Source of the DNA: an uncultured Gemmiger sp.
GTDB taxonomy: Bacteria; Bacillota; Clostridia; Oscillospirales; Ruminococcaceae
Length of the DNA: 54,676 nt
NCBI GenBank assembly: GCA_944388245.1
Contig: CALXIA010000010.1
Location: forward strand, 1 to 54,676
Reading direction: 5' to 3'
The position numbers were made by a program, and so were the translations under genes. Position 1 is the first letter of the stretch, and each line of letters starts with the position of its first letter. The notes under the pieces are model-generated. The model ran no database searches. It was not told where the DNA came from and saw only the letters and a list, made by a program, of their open reading frames with translations. Shown here piece after piece: positions 8,805 to 17,129 of the stretch.

Positions 8805-8818
8805 CAAAAACGTTTTTG
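8805..8818. promoter_or_regulatory. LacI-family operator, copy 3
   Basis: Perfect palindrome CAAAAACGTTTTTG just downstream of the lacI -10 box, where bound repressor would block RNA polymerase. It supports negative autoregulation. Confidence 0.85.
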
Positions 8819-8831
8819 TTCGTCTGTCTTT

Positions 8832-8860
8832 GTTATACAGGAGCCCCAGGAAATTGTCAA
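8832..8860 (-). promoter_or_regulatory. Sigma-A promoter of the lacI gene at 7742-8767
   Basis: On the minus strand: TTGACA (8855-8860), a 17-base spacer, TATAAC (8832-8837). Transcription would start near 8825, just upstream of operator copy 3. Confidence 0.85.
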
Positions 8861-8896
8861 GTGTCCAAAGGCAAAAACGGCAGAATGTACGCAAAG

Positions 8897-8912
8897 CCAA
8901 AAACGTTTTTGG
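8897..8912. promoter_or_regulatory. LacI-family operator, copy 4
   Basis: Perfect 16-bp palindrome CCAAAAACGTTTTTGG, the longest of the four copies, about 37 bases upstream of the lacI -35 box and 92 bases from copy 3. That spacing suits DNA looping across the promoter. Confidence 0.82.
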
Positions 8913-9006
8913 AACATCTCACAGTTTTCGTGGCGGGATGCCCGTGCCCCCGGCCCGCCGGCGGCAGAAAAACGGCCGCCTTGCCCTCTTCCTGGTCTTT
9001 CCAGCA

Positions 9007-9046
9007 GCAGCCCGCCGGGCCGGAGTTTTCCGGCCCGGCGGGCTGC
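9007..9046. terminator. Strong GC hairpin downstream of the second LacI gene
   Basis: An 18-bp perfect stem (9007-9024 with 9029-9046) around a GTTT loop, 17 bases past the stop of the LacI gene on the minus strand. No good T run follows on either strand, so it may work with Rho or act as a processing stem. Confidence 0.5.
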
Positions 9047-9063
9047 TTGTCAGGCGGTATTTT

Positions 9064-10098
9064 TCAGCGCAGCGGGCGGGTCGTGGCCCGCCAGACCGGC
9101 GTGGTCTGCACATAGCAGCACCGGTAGGGCAGCGTCGGGCGCTGGATGCGGTCCAGCAGGATGCCGGCCGCGATAAACCCCATCTCGCTGCTGGCGATGC
9201 GCACGGTGGACAGCTGCGGTTCGGCCACCGAGGCCTCCGGCGAATCGTCAAAGCCCACCACCATCACATCCTCGGGGATGCGTACCTGCATGCGCTTGAG
9301 CGCCTTGATCAGGTGGATGGCCAGATAGTCGTTGGCGCAGACAAAGGCGTCCGGCAGGCGGGGCATGGCCTGCAGGTGTTCCACCAGCCAGGCCGTCTCG
9401 CCGTAGGGGAAGCGGTTCGGCTCGGTGATGCACAGCTGGGCCGGAAGGGTCAGACCGCTGCGGGCCAGCGCGGTGCGAAACCCGTTGAACCGCTCATAAA
9501 AACTGTTACAATGGGTATGGTCCCCCACAAATCCCAGCGTGCGGGCCCCCAGGGCGATCAGCCGGTTGGTCACCGCAATGGAACTGGTGGTGTTTTCCAT
9601 CGAGATAAAGTCGCCGGACATGGCCGAAAAGTCCGCCCGGGCATAGGTGTCGGAAAAGATCACCGGCAAACCCAGCTTGCCGATAAAGTCGGTGTAGCGC
9701 TGGTCGAACATCTCAATGCAGAGGATGCCCGCGGTGTTCTCCAGCACAAAGTTGGCGGGCAGACGGCAGTCCCGGTGCTCGTCCGGCTGGATCTCGTAGA
9801 TCACCAGCGTATAGCCCGCCCGGCTCATGCGATTGGCAAAGCTGGAGATAAAGTTGGAGCCGTAATGATTCCGCCCCGGCATGCACAGGGTCAGCAGCGC
9901 GATGCTGCGGCTCTGCGGCACAGAATGCCCCACCGGTTCCGGCAGCTGCCGGTAACCCATCTGCCGCGCCTTGTCCAGCACCTGCTGGCGCGTGGCCTCC
10001 GGCACGCTGCCCCGACTGTTGAACACCTTGGACACCGTATTGCGCGACAGCCCGCAGGCATCGGCAATATCCTGCATCGTGATTTTCTTCGCGGCCAT
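9064..10098 (-). CDS. LacI-family regulator of the sucrose/fructan operon
   Basis: 344-residue repressor. The N-terminal helix-turn-helix is ITMQDIADACGLSRNTVSKV, followed by a hinge (ARQMGYRQLPEPVGHSVPQ) and a two-lobed ligand domain (for example VMVVGFDDSPEAS and PQLSTVRIASSEMG). The ATG at 10096-10098 is preceded by GGAGGGAAGG; a TTG five codons earlier lies on that ribosome site and is less likely. It is divergent from the permease/GH32/fructokinase operon, which is the likely target; a fructan or sucrose derivative would be the ligand by inference. Confidence 0.92.
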   Translation of the reverse strand: MAAKKITMQDIADACGLSRNTVSKVFNSRGSVPEATRQQVLDKARQMGYRQLPEPVGHSVPQSRSIALLTLCMPGRNHYGSNFISSFANRMSRAGYTLVIYEIQPDEHRDCRLPANFVLENTAGILCIEMFDQRYTDFIGKLGLPVIFSDTYARADFSAMSGDFISMENTTSSIAVTNRLIALGARTLGFVGDHTHCNSFYERFNGFRTALARSGLTLPAQLCITEPNRFPYGETAWLVEHLQAMPRLPDAFVCANDYLAIHLIKALKRMQVRIPEDVMVVGFDDSPEASVAEPQLSTVRIASSEMGFIAAGILLDRIQRPTLPYRCCYVQTTPVWRATTRPLR

Positions 10099-10128
10099 CT
10101 TCCTTCCCTCCAATGCGGCTTTTCTTTA

Positions 10129-10156
10129 ATTATAACGCAAAAATGCAAAAGCACAA
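10129..10156 (-). promoter_or_regulatory. Promoter of the LacI gene at 9064-10098
   Basis: On the minus strand: TTGTGC (10151-10156), 16 bases, TATAAT (10129-10134). A TGCAAAAGCA palindrome-like element at 10144-10153 overlaps the -35, placed for autoregulation. Confidence 0.65.
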
Positions 10157-10256
10157 TAGTGTAAACTTTTGTAAACGCAGGATTTCGCATTTGCACAATC
10201 CTACAGCGGCCCGCTTGTGAAAGCCGACAAATCCTTTGAAAACGCCATTTTTTCGA

Positions 10257-10285
10257 TTGACAACCGGCCAAAAGCGGCGTATAGT
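10257..10285 (+). promoter_or_regulatory. Sigma-A promoter of the sucrose/fructan operon
   Basis: TTGACA (10257-10262), a 17-base spacer, TATAGT (10280-10285). Transcription should start near 10292, just ahead of the palindrome at 10312-10326. Confidence 0.85.
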
Positions 10286-10311
10286 AAACCCAGAAAGTTA
10301 CAAAACGTAAA

Positions 10312-10326
10312 TTGCATAATGTGCAA
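10312..10326. promoter_or_regulatory. Operator palindrome for the second LacI regulator
   Basis: TTGCA-N5-TGCAA, immediately downstream of the predicted start of the sucrose operon message. Its half site ATTTGCACA recurs at 10189-10197, and a related TGC-AAAA-GCA element lies at 10144-10153 by the divergent promoter. The position suits a roadblock repressor; binding is inferred. Confidence 0.6.
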
Positions 10327-10349
10327 ATGTAAACTTCGGAGATGAAGTC

Positions 10350-11534
10350 ATGCATTCACAAAAATCGCTTTCTGCACAGACTCGCCGCAAAAAGTTGGTT
10401 TACATCCGAAACAACTGGCAGCTGTACATATTCTTTGCGTTGCCGGCTGTGCTGCTGACCTTCATCTTCAAATACCTGCCGATGGGCGGGCTGGCCATCG
10501 CCTTTGAAAACTACAACAACCGGCTGGGCATCTTCGGCAGCGAATGGATCTGGTTTGAAAACTTCCAGCGGTTTTTATCCTCCACCGAGTTTCCCCGCCT
10601 GATGATCAACACCCTCAAGCTCAGCGTGTATGGTCTGCTCTGGGGATTTTTCCCTCCGATCATCCTGGCGATCCTGCTGTCCCGGGTGCGGCGGGTGGGG
10701 CTGCGCAAAAAGATCCAGCTGCTGATCTACGCGCCCAACTTTATCTCGGTGATCGTTCTGGCCGGCATGGTGATCGCCTTCCTGTCCCCGGTGGGGCCGA
10801 TCAACGCCGCGCTGGGGATCCAGTCCAACCTGATGACCGATCCGGCCGCCTTCCGCCCCATCTACATCATCAGCGGCATCTGGCAGGGGGCCGGCTGGGC
10901 CTCGATCATCTATACCGCCGCGCTGTCCGGGGTCAGCAGCGATCTGGTGGACGCCTGCAACATCGACGGCGCCAGCCTGCTGCAGCAGATCTGGAACGTG
11001 GACATCCCCGCTTTGAAGCCCATCATGGTGATCCAGTTCATCCTTTCCGCCGGCCAGATCATGAACATCGGCTTTGAAAAGGCGCTGGCTCTGCAGACCG
11101 ACCTGAACCGGTCGGCCTCCGAGATCATCCCCACCTATGTGTATCGCCTGGGCCTTGAGATCGGGGACTATGGATACTCCACGGCGGTGGGTCTGTTCAA
11201 CGCGGTGATCAACGTGGCCCTGCTGCTGGCTGTCAACGCCATCGTAAGCCGTCTGAACGACGGCGAGGGCCTGATCGACTCGGAAGTGTTCACCCACGAC
11301 TACAACACCTACGTGTCCAAGGCCGCCAGCGACCGGTACGGGCTCTTCCTCGCCTGGGACAACACCAGCGCCGGCACGCCGGACAACTATGTGGCGCTGC
11401 CCCCGCTGAACAACGCCGACGGCCAGCCCGCCGTGACCCGGCAGAACGCCATGGGCTTTGAGATCGGCCACTGCGTGATCACCGGCACCAATCCCACCCC
11501 CCCTGACCGCCAAGTGGATCGCCCTGCTCTATGA
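10350..11534 (+). CDS. LplB-type ABC permease fused in frame to a solute-binding-protein fragment
   Basis: 394 residues. Residues 1 to about 306 are a near-complete CUT1 permease of the LplB/YtcQ-linked kind: MGGLAIAFENYNN near the start, six membrane helices, and an EAA-type loop LVDACNIDGASLLQQIWNV. After NAIVSRLNDGEGL, where such permeases normally end, the frame continues into DYNTYVSKAASDRYGLFLAWD and VALPPLNNADGQPAV, which is solute-binding-protein sequence. The frame then derails at a C7 run (11497-11503) and stops at 11534. Ribosome site GGAG at 10338-10341. The second permease normally next to lplB is absent. The transporter is therefore probably non-functional, though the permease domain alone may still be made. 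Confidence 0.8.
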   Translation: MHSQKSLSAQTRRKKLVYIRNNWQLYIFFALPAVLLTFIFKYLPMGGLAIAFENYNNRLGIFGSEWIWFENFQRFLSSTEFPRLMINTLKLSVYGLLWGFFPPIILAILLSRVRRVGLRKKIQLLIYAPNFISVIVLAGMVIAFLSPVGPINAALGIQSNLMTDPAAFRPIYIISGIWQGAGWASIIYTAALSGVSSDLVDACNIDGASLLQQIWNVDIPALKPIMVIQFILSAGQIMNIGFEKALALQTDLNRSASEIIPTYVYRLGLEIGDYGYSTAVGLFNAVINVALLLAVNAIVSRLNDGEGLIDSEVFTHDYNTYVSKAASDRYGLFLAWDNTSAGTPDNYVALPPLNNADGQPAVTRQNAMGFEIGHCVITGTNPTPPDRQVDRPAL

Positions 11535-12030
11535 CCCGATCCAGTCGATCCAGGACAACTGGGGCACCTACGGCGATACCACCCAGGACAATGTGTTCGC
11601 CCAAAAGGAGGACGGCACACTGGAGCATCTGGCCATTCCCGAGGGCGTGGTGCCCTACGAACTGCGGATGAAGACCAACCTGGGCGGTCCGCTGGCGGTG
11701 CTGGACAGCTACTACGGCGTCTACACCACCATGCCCAGCGACGCCACCCTGCGTCTGGAGGGGATCGCCCAGCTGTTCGCCCCCGCCATGGAGAGCGACT
11801 ACAACTACCCGCCCATCTTCTTTGACATAGACACCACCGACCGCATCACCCAGATCGAGACCGATCTGAAGCCCTACGCGGAGAGCCAGAAGGCCTCCTG
11901 GATCATGAACGGCGGCGCCGCCGAGGAGTGGGACGATTGCATCGCCCGGCTCAACGAGATGAACCTGCCGGAACTGCTGCAGCTCAAGCAGACCGGCCTG
12001 GACGCCTATTTCGCCAGCATGGGCCGCTGA
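11271..12030 (+). pseudogene. C-terminal remnant of an LplA-type solute-binding protein, frameshifted
   Basis: About 250 codons matching the back half of the roughly 500-residue lipoproteins that serve LplB/LplC permeases. From the junction near 11271 the first part is in the permease frame. One extra C in the C7 run at 11497-11503 moves the rest to the next frame, which continues as LTAKWIALLYDPIQSIQDNW and GVVPYELRMKTNLGGPLAVL to a stop at 12028-12030. The signal peptide and N-terminal lobe are missing. A deletion from the end of lplB through lplC into the binding-protein gene explains this; a sequencing error could explain the C run but not the fusion. Confidence 0.8.
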
Positions 12031-12070
12031 CAACCGGCCGCCCGCGCGGGCGGCCTATTCCGATGGAGAG

Positions 12071-13543
12071 ATGACTATGGAACCAAGCTATACCCTGTCC
12101 CGCGCCCGCCGGTATGAAGCGCAGCACCGCACCGATCCGGCACACCGCCCGGTATTCCACGCCACGCCGCCGGTGGGCTGGTGCAACGACCCCAACGGCT
12201 GGTCGTACTTCGGCGGGCAATACCACCTGTTTTACCAGTACCACCCCTACAGCACCAGCTGGGGGCCCATGCACTGGGGCCACGCGGTGAGCACCGATCT
12301 GCTGCACTGGCAGGATCTTCCCTGCGCCCTGGCGCCCGACGCGCCCTTTGACCGGAAGGGCTGCTTTTCCGGCGGGGCGGTGGAGTGGAACGGCAAACAC
12401 CTTCTTCTCTATACCGGCGTGATGCCGCAGGGCGAGGGCGAGATCCAGCAGCAGTGCCTGGCGGTGGGCGACGGGCAGAACTACACCAAGGCCGACGCCC
12501 CGGTGCTGCCCTGCGACCAGCAGCCGGACGGCTGTTCCCGCCAGGATTTCCGGGATCCCTTCCTGTTCCGGGACAAGGACGCACTGTGCCTGCTGGTGGG
12601 CGGCCGGGGCGCCGACGGAAACGGCCGGCTGCTGCTCTACCGCAATCCCCGCCCGGACGATCCCGCCGCCCCCTGGACCTTCGTGCAGGTGCTGGCGGAA
12701 AACGACGGCCGGCTGGGCGGCATGTGGGAATGTCCCGGTCTTTTCACCCTGGAGGGGCGCACGGTGCTGCTTCTCTCCCCCCAGTTCGTGCGGCAGACCC
12801 CGGACGACCGGTATCACAACGGCAACGACACCGCCGTGCTGATCGGCCGCTGGGACGGGCCCGGCACCCCGTTCCGCCGCCAGGCGGACGCACCGCTGGA
12901 CTGCGGGCTGGATTTCTACGCGCCCCAGACGCTAAAGACCCCTGACGGCCGGCGGGTGCTGATCGGCTGGCTGCAGAACTGGGATCACTGCTACCCGCCG
13001 CCGGGCGCTTCCTGGTACGGCCAGATGACCCTTCCCCGGGAACTGTTCTGGCAGGGCGAGACCCTCTGCCAGCGCCCGGTGGCGGAACTGGATGCCGCCC
13101 GGCAGCTGCGGGTCGCCTACCAGGATGTGCCGGTGCACGAAGAACCGGTGATCCTGCCCCAGGTCCGGGGCCGGGTGCTGGACTGCGAACTGCGGGTGCG
13201 GCTGGACCGGGCCCGGCGGTTCGGGATGCGGTTCGCCTGCGGAAATGGCCGCTGGACCGAACTGCGGCTGGACCTGGAGGACGGCGTGCTGCGGATCGAC
13301 CGCCGCCATGCGGGCGGTTTCCGGGACGGGATGGAACTGCGGGAAACGCCCCTCATCGCCCTGGACGGGGTGCTGGAGTTGCGGATGGTCCTGGACCGCT
13401 ATTCCGCCGAATTCTTTCTGCAGGGCGGGCGGCAGGTGGCCAGCCTGGCCCTCTATGACACCCCGGCCGACGCCGACGGCATTGAATTTTTTGCCCGTGG
13501 GCAAGCCAGCCTGGATCTTCGGCTCTGGGACCTGGCGCTGTGA
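12071..13543 (+). CDS. GH32 sucrose-6-phosphate hydrolase / fructan beta-fructosidase
   Basis: Releases fructose from sucrose, sucrose 6-phosphate or short fructans. 490 residues, no signal peptide, so cytoplasmic. A five-bladed GH32 propeller: WCNDPNG with the nucleophile D40, FRDPF with the stabilising D162, and MWECPG with the acid/base E220; then a C-terminal beta-sandwich from about residue 340. GGAG precedes the ATG; a second in-frame ATG follows two codons later. It sits between the broken ABC genes and fructokinase. ABC rather than PTS context favours unphosphorylated fructo-oligosaccharides or sucrose as substrate, but motifs do not settle this. Confidence 0.92.
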   Translation: MTMEPSYTLSRARRYEAQHRTDPAHRPVFHATPPVGWCNDPNGWSYFGGQYHLFYQYHPYSTSWGPMHWGHAVSTDLLHWQDLPCALAPDAPFDRKGCFSGGAVEWNGKHLLLYTGVMPQGEGEIQQQCLAVGDGQNYTKADAPVLPCDQQPDGCSRQDFRDPFLFRDKDALCLLVGGRGADGNGRLLLYRNPRPDDPAAPWTFVQVLAENDGRLGGMWECPGLFTLEGRTVLLLSPQFVRQTPDDRYHNGNDTAVLIGRWDGPGTPFRRQADAPLDCGLDFYAPQTLKTPDGRRVLIGWLQNWDHCYPPPGASWYGQMTLPRELFWQGETLCQRPVAELDAARQLRVAYQDVPVHEEPVILPQVRGRVLDCELRVRLDRARRFGMRFACGNGRWTELRLDLEDGVLRIDRRHAGGFRDGMELRETPLIALDGVLELRMVLDRYSAEFFLQGGRQVASLALYDTPADADGIEFFARGQASLDLRLWDLAL

Positions 13544-13557
13544 AAGGAGCTGATCGT

Positions 13558-14508
13558 ATGAAAGACGTTGTTGCACTGGGCGAGTTGCTGATCGACTTCG
13601 CCCCCCTCGCCACCGATGCCGCCGGGTACCCCTCGCTGCAAGCCCAGCCGGGCGGCGCGCCGGGCAATTTTCTGGCCGCGCTGCAACAGTACGGCTGCTC
13701 TACCGCGCTGCTGGGCAAGGTGGGCGACGACGCGTTCGGCCATCTGTTGGTGGACACCCTGCGCCAGCGGGGGGTGGAGGTGCGGGGCATCGTCTTTGAC
13801 CCGACCGTTTTCACCACCCTGTCCTTCGTCACCCTGGACCCGGCGGGCAACCGTTCCTTCAGCTTTGCCCGCAAGCCCGGGGCGGACACCTGCCTGCGGG
13901 CGTCGGAGTTGGATCTGGCGCTGCTGGACAGCTGCCGGGTGTTCCATTTCGGCTCGCTGAGCCTGACCGACGAACCAGCCCGCGCCGCCACCCAGATCGC
14001 GGTGGAACGCGCCAAAAAACGCGGCAAGCTGATCAGCTTCGATCCCAATCTGCGCCGCCCCCTCTGGCCCGGCGAGGACGCCGCCCGCCAGCAGATCGAA
14101 TGGGGGCTGCGCCAGGCGGACATCGTCAAGATCAGCGACGAGGAGATCGAATTTCTGTGGGGCCTCTCGCCCCGGCAGGGGGCGCAAAAACTGCTGCGCG
14201 AGTACGGCGCGCGGCTGGTTTACGCCACGCTGGGGCCATCGGGCTGCCATTTCGCCAACCCCAACGGCTGCGGCGACGTGCCCTCCCCCGACCACATCCG
14301 GGTGGTGGACACCACCGGCGCGGGGGATATCTTCGGCGGCAGCGCCATGAGCCGGTTTCTGCGGCTGAACAAGGCTCCGGAGGCTTTGTCCGTGGAGGAA
14401 ATGCGGGCCATCACCCGCTTTGCCTGCTGCGCGGCCAGCCTGTCCACCCAGACCCACGGCGGCATTGGCAGCGTCGTGCCGGAAGAGCAGGTCCAGGCCA
14501 TTCTGTAA
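13558..14508 (+). CDS. Fructokinase (PfkB family)
   Basis: Phosphorylates the fructose released by the GH32 enzyme, giving fructose 6-phosphate. 316 residues. The N-terminal signature ALGELLIDFAP and GGAPGNFLAAL and the C-terminal DTTGAGDIFGGS with catalytic base D257 are typical of PfkB sugar kinases. The ATG at 13558-13560 has AAAGGAGC upstream; that site overlaps the end of the GH32 gene, so the two are coupled. It is the last gene of the operon, with a terminator 13 bases downstream. Confidence 0.92.
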   Translation: MKDVVALGELLIDFAPLATDAAGYPSLQAQPGGAPGNFLAALQQYGCSTALLGKVGDDAFGHLLVDTLRQRGVEVRGIVFDPTVFTTLSFVTLDPAGNRSFSFARKPGADTCLRASELDLALLDSCRVFHFGSLSLTDEPARAATQIAVERAKKRGKLISFDPNLRRPLWPGEDAARQQIEWGLRQADIVKISDEEIEFLWGLSPRQGAQKLLREYGARLVYATLGPSGCHFANPNGCGDVPSPDHIRVVDTTGAGDIFGGSAMSRFLRLNKAPEALSVEEMRAITRFACCAASLSTQTHGGIGSVVPEEQVQAIL

Positions 14509-14520
14509 ACCTTTTCTTTG

Positions 14521-14568
14521 TCCCGCAAAGCCCGGATGCCGGGCCTTGCGGGATATTTTGTTTTGTTT
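14521..14568 (+). terminator. Rho-independent terminator of the sucrose operon
   Basis: TCCCGCAAAGCCCGG / CCGGGCCTTGCGGGA stem with an ATG loop and one internal mismatch, followed by a T-rich tract (TATTTTGTTTTGTTT). Confidence 0.85.
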
Positions 14569-14592
14569 GCGATGCAAGCCGGGCAAAAGCCT

Positions 14593-14621
14593 TTGACTTC
14601 ATCGCTTTATCCCGCTATAAT
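14593..14621 (+). promoter_or_regulatory. Sigma-A promoter of the desulfhydrase/NhaC operon
   Basis: TTGACT (14593-14598), a 17-base spacer, TATAAT (14616-14621). Transcription should start near 14628, about 42 bases before the ATG. Confidence 0.85.
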
Positions 14622-14669
14622 GCTAGCGTGCTGTTTCGACAAATTCCAGCACAGGAAAGAGGACGGCAG

Positions 14670-15659
14670 ATGGAACCGCTGATGGAATTTCTGGCCCGGG
14701 CTCCCCGGGTCGCTTTGCTGCCCGGGCCCACCCCGCTGCACCCGCTGGCGCGGTTCTGTGCCCGGCCCGGGGTGCAGCCGCTGATCAAGCGGGACGATAT
14801 GACCGGCGTGGGGCCGGGTGGAAACAAGATCCGCAGTCTGGAATTTCTGCTGGGCCAGGCGATGGCCCAGGGCTGCGACTGCGTGCTGGCCGCCGGGCCG
14901 GAGCAGTCCAACCTGTGCACCCTGACCGCCGCCGCCTGCGCCCGGGCGGGCCTGGCCTGCGAGCTGGTACACGACAGCCCGCCGCCCGAACAGGCCCGGG
15001 GCAATCTGCTGCTCAACCGGCTGCTGGGGGTGAAGGCCCATTACCTGGGGCCGGTCTCCGGGGAGGAGCGCAACGCCTGGATGGAGCGGCTCAGCGAGGA
15101 CTACCGCCGCCAGGGCCGCCGCCCCTTCGTGGTGCGCAACGGCGCCAGCACCGGCTGCGGGGCGCTGGGCTACGCGGCGGCCGCGGCGGAACTGCGGGAA
15201 CAATGCCGCCAGCAGGGGCTTTCGTCCCTGACCCTGTTTGTTCCCGGCGGAAACGGCGGTGTGGCCGCCGGGCTGGTGTACGGCAACGCGCTGCTGGGAA
15301 GCCCGTTCCGGATCGTGGTGGTCAGCGTGGAGGACGAGGCCCCCGTGCTGGAAGCCCACATGGAGGCGGTGATCCGGCAGGCGGAGGCCATCACCGGTCT
15401 TTCCTGCCCCGCGCCGGTGAACCGGCTGTGCACCATCACCGACCAGTACCGGGGCGGGGGCTGGGGGATGAACACCCCCGCCAGCGCCGCGATGGTGGAG
15501 ACCTTCGCCCGGCAGGAGGGGCTCTTTGTGGAGAACGTCTATACCAGCAAGGTGCTGGTGGGAATGGAGGACTGGGTCCGCGCCGGAAAGGCGGGCGGGC
15601 CGGTCTGTTTCCTGCATACCGGCGGGTTCGGCTCCCTGTTCAGCCAGTATGAGGGGTAA
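14670..15659 (+). CDS. PLP-dependent D-cysteine desulfhydrase / ACC-deaminase family enzyme
   Basis: 329 residues of the fold II PLP family that holds D-cysteine desulfhydrase and 1-aminocyclopropane-1-carboxylate deaminase. Seen: PLIKRDDMTG followed by GGNKIRSLEFLL, where the Lys in GGNK is the PLP-binding lysine, then AAGPEQSNLCTLTAAAC, and the glycine-rich phosphate cradle VPGGNGGVAAG. The ATG at 14670-14672 follows AAAGAGG and lies about 42 bases after a strong promoter; codons open upstream of it belong to the previous operon region. It is co-transcribed with an NhaC-family antiporter 24 bases downstream. Substrate (D-cysteine, 2,3-diaminopropionate or another D-amino acid) is undetermined. 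Confidence 0.85.
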   Translation: MEPLMEFLARAPRVALLPGPTPLHPLARFCARPGVQPLIKRDDMTGVGPGGNKIRSLEFLLGQAMAQGCDCVLAAGPEQSNLCTLTAAACARAGLACELVHDSPPPEQARGNLLLNRLLGVKAHYLGPVSGEERNAWMERLSEDYRRQGRRPFVVRNGASTGCGALGYAAAAAELREQCRQQGLSSLTLFVPGGNGGVAAGLVYGNALLGSPFRIVVVSVEDEAPVLEAHMEAVIRQAEAITGLSCPAPVNRLCTITDQYRGGGWGMNTPASAAMVETFARQEGLFVENVYTSKVLVGMEDWVRAGKAGGPVCFLHTGGFGSLFSQYEG

Positions 15660-15683
15660 CATAAGGAGGAGGAAACAACCACT

Positions 15684-17114
15684 ATGGAATACGGATTTTT
15701 GAGTTTGCTGCCGCCGGTCATCGCGATCGTGGCGGCCGTCGCCTTCCGGAAGGTGGCGCTGGCGCTGCTGATCGGCATCTTTTCCGGCGAGCTGATCCTG
15801 TTCGGCTGGAACCCGTTCGTGGCGGCGGACGCCACCGTCAACGCGGTCCTGAGCGTCTGCACTGATACCGGCAACCTGAAGACCTTCCTGTTCACCGCGC
15901 TGATGGGCGCCTTCGTCATCATGGTGGAGGTGTCCGGCGGTGTGGACGGCTTCGTGAACTACCTGACTGTCCAGGGGCAGAAGGTCAAGAGCAAGCGGGC
16001 CGCCATGCTGATCGCCTACTGCATCGGCATCCTGATCTTCATCGACGGGCTGCTGAGCATCATGTTCACCGGCGTGGTGACCCGGCCGCTGATCGACAAG
16101 TACAAGGTCTCCCGGGAGAAGCTGGCCTACATCTGCGACGCCACCTCCGCCCCGGTGAACGCGATCATCCCGCTGAACTCCTGGGGCGCCATGCTGATGG
16201 GGCTGATCGCCGCCCAGATCGGCGCCGGCTTCATCACCGGCGACCCGATGACCCTGCTGGTGTCGAGCCTGCCGTTCCAGTTTTACAGCATCCTGTCGCT
16301 GCTGTTCGTGCTGTTCTACATCCTCACCGGCAAGGACTGGGGCCCGATGAAGAAGGCCGAGCAGCGGGTGCAGACCACCGGCGCGCTGTACGATGAGGGG
16401 GTCACCCCGCTGCTGAACGACCGGGACGGCATCGAGCGGCTGGTGCCCGCCGGCAAGGGCAACAAGTGGAATATGATCTGGCCCCTGCTCGTGCTGATCG
16501 GCGGCACCTTCGTCGGGCTGCTGGTCACCGGCGGCGGCAGCATCATCGACGGCGACGGCACCGTTTCCATCCTGTACTCGGTGATCATCACCCTGCTGTT
16601 CATGGGGGTGCTCTACACCCGCCAGAAGATCATGACCGGCAAACAGTTCGGGGATCTGCTGATGAAGGGCGTGAGCAACATGCTGGGCCTGGTCTGCCTG
16701 CTGGTGCTGGCCTTTGCCATCGGTGACGTGGTCGAACAGCTGGGCACCGGCCTGTTCCTGGCCGGCCTGATCGGTGACCAGATCAGCGGCGCGCTCTGCC
16801 CGGCCATCATCTTTGTGCTGGGCGCGGTGATGGCCTTTGCCACCGGCACCAGCTGGGGCACCTTCTCCATCATGATGCCCATCGCCATCCCCATGGCCGC
16901 GGCCATGAACGCCAACATGCTGCTGACCATCGGCGCCGTGATCTCCGGCGGCATCTTCGGGGACCACTGCTCCCCCATCTCGGACACCACCATCCTGTCC
17001 TCCATGTCGGTGGGCACCGACCTGTTCTCCCACGTAAAGACCCAGCTGCCCTACGCGCTGGTGGCGGCGGCCCTGTCCACCGTGCTCTACGTGGCCTTCG
17101 GGTTTGCCATGTAA
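15684..17114 (+). CDS. NhaC-family Na+/H+ antiporter-like membrane protein
   Basis: 476 residues with about 11-12 hydrophobic segments, of the Na+/H+ antiporter NhaC family. Conserved family stretches are seen: IDGLLSIMFTGVVTRPL, CDATSAPVNAIIPLNSWG, FATGTSWGTFSIMMPIA and GGIFGDHCSPISDTTILSS. An AAGGAGGAGG ribosome site lies 15 bases upstream. Members act as Na+/H+ antiporters or as organic-acid or amino-acid exchangers such as MleN; the link to a PLP amino-acid lyase makes an amino-acid-related substrate plausible. The operon ends at the terminator at 17130. Confidence 0.88.
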   Translation: MEYGFLSLLPPVIAIVAAVAFRKVALALLIGIFSGELILFGWNPFVAADATVNAVLSVCTDTGNLKTFLFTALMGAFVIMVEVSGGVDGFVNYLTVQGQKVKSKRAAMLIAYCIGILIFIDGLLSIMFTGVVTRPLIDKYKVSREKLAYICDATSAPVNAIIPLNSWGAMLMGLIAAQIGAGFITGDPMTLLVSSLPFQFYSILSLLFVLFYILTGKDWGPMKKAEQRVQTTGALYDEGVTPLLNDRDGIERLVPAGKGNKWNMIWPLLVLIGGTFVGLLVTGGGSIIDGDGTVSILYSVIITLLFMGVLYTRQKIMTGKQFGDLLMKGVSNMLGLVCLLVLAFAIGDVVEQLGTGLFLAGLIGDQISGALCPAIIFVLGAVMAFATGTSWGTFSIMMPIAIPMAAAMNANMLLTIGAVISGGIFGDHCSPISDTTILSSMSVGTDLFSHVKTQLPYALVAAALSTVLYVAFGFAM

Positions 17115-17129
17115 CAGTCTGTATCTGCC

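Noticed and set aside
7602-8912. CRISPR-like repeats (CAAAAACGTTTTTG four times)
   Set aside because: Copies are short palindromes at promoter positions flanking a LacI gene with irregular long spacing; they are operators, not CRISPR repeats.
8860-9010. Possible small gene between the two LacI genes
   Set aside because: Open frames here have no ribosome site and overlap the operator and hairpin; composition is not coding-like.
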